Positions 63,455 through 64,000 of a DNA stretch of 64,000 bases are shown here, one piece after another (the stretch's first letter is position 1; each line of letters opens with the position of its first letter). The notes under the pieces were generated by a model that made no database searches, had not been told where the DNA came from, and saw nothing but the letters and a program-made list of their open reading frames with translations. A program made the position numbers and the translations under genes. This DNA comes from Symbiodinium natans (Eukaryota > Sar > Dinophyceae > Suessiales > Symbiodiniaceae): assembly GCA_905221605.1 (NCBI GenBank), contig CAJNDS010001890.1, positions 312,001-376,000 of the forward strand, read 5' to 3'.

Positions 63455-63925
63455 AATTGGCTCAAATCAGCACCCCGCCCCTTGGAGTCCCTAAGAAGTC
63501 TTAGGCCCCCATGCCAAGTCCGAAAATCATGTTAAAATCTTCAAGTTTAGGCTGGAGACTGAACTCTCGGGTTTCAGGTTTAGGGCCAAAGTTTGGGGAA
63601 GTGTGGGGACTATCTTCAAGTCAAAAAGCTTGTCCACCCCTTAGAGCTCTTAAGAAGTCCCCCACGCTAAAACTGACACCTTCAAGTTTAGATTGCAGGC
63701 TTAAACACTTGGTTTTCAGGTTTAGGGGGGCTTAAACTCAACTCTTGGTTTTCAGGTTTAGGGGGGTTTAAGGACTATCTTAAAGTCAAAAAACAGCTTT
63801 CCCGCCCCTTAGAGCCCTTAAGAAGTCCTAGACATCTTCAGTTTAGGTTGGAGGCTTAAACTTTTGGTTTGCAGGCTTAGGGAAGTTTAGGGACTATCTT
63901 TGAGTTAAAATATTTTTGATTTGAG
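63455..63925. repeat. About 160-bp degenerate tandem repeat
   Basis: Three units share GACTATCTT(C/A)AAGTCAAAAA, CCCGCCCCTTAGAGCCC, TTAAGAAGTCC and CTTCAAGTTTAGGCTGGAG. The phrase GGTTTTCAGGTTTAGGG recurs within them. No coding signal. Confidence 0.75.
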
Positions 63926-64000
63926 CACCGGGTTTTCGCGAGGGCTCGGTTGCGGCTTTTGGCCTCTGACAACAGTTTGAGACATTGGGAGGTATCTTTG

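Noticed and set aside
1-64000. True chromosome end or assembled telomere
   Set aside because: Arrays are short, internal, occur in both orientations and are tied to exons; neither window edge ends in a telomeric array.
1-64000. Tandem copies of the dinoflagellate spliced-leader gene, CRISPR arrays, rRNA genes
   Set aside because: Only a 9-10 nt partial match to the leader end (near 1922) was seen; no spacer-repeat regularity and no rRNA-like sequence.

Overview
The window looks like nuclear DNA of a dinoflagellate, most likely a symbiodiniacean-type genome. Four things point there. All convincing genes lie on the minus strand. Splice acceptors are usually AG|G, with GC and GA donors beside GT. 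Gene starts often have a pyrimidine-AG site a few bases upstream, as expected for spliced-leader trans-splicing. The DNA is saturated with the heptamer TTTAGGG/CCCTAAA. I saw no rRNA, tRNA, CRISPR or prokaryotic features. Most genes are multi-exon, so exon limits given here are by-eye readings.

Layout, left to right; every gene reads leftwards. 0.4-3.0 kb: exons of a superfamily 1 helicase whose Walker A motif is split by a 999-nt intron; the gene probably leaves the left edge. 3.7-4.45 kb: a bZIP transcription factor. 4.8-10.1 kb: a nine-or-more-exon transposase-derived protein with inverted minisatellites in one intron. 10.2-16.9 kb: two tandem divergent paralogs (B and A) ending in an acidic, methyltransferase-like domain. 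17.5-18.1 kb: a minisatellite carrying five CRE-like palindromes. 18.4-21.6 kb: a basic-tailed ORF, a GIY-YIG-like protein, a small ORF and a DNA cytosine-5 methyltransferase. 24.3-24.9 kb: a CxxC zinc-binding protein. 26.5-28.1 kb: a Gly/Tyr-rich low-complexity protein. 29.4-31.2 kb: a Lys/Ala-repeat, coiled-coil and RGG-box protein.

31.5-59.3 kb looks at first like pure telomere-like repeat desert with no long ORF. Read in exon-sized pieces on the minus strand, it holds one huge shredded gene of about 50 exons of 20-150 nt. Its centre is a KCNH/EAG-like voltage-gated channel: S1, S2-S3, a perfect S4 (R..R..R..Q..R..R..K), S5, a GMGN filter, S6 and a C-linker. Introns begin with GTTTAGGG-type arrays and end with CCCTAAA-type arrays plus AG, so the two ends of an intron are complementary. 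Several introns also contain, or consist of, about 100-nt fold-back elements that look like introners. This is the part of the window most worth pursuing.

60.0-62.3 kb: a multi-pass membrane protein with GT-AG, GC-AG and possibly a 42-nt telomere-repeat intron. 62.3-64.0 kb: no gene seen, only a degenerate repeat of about 160 bp at the end.
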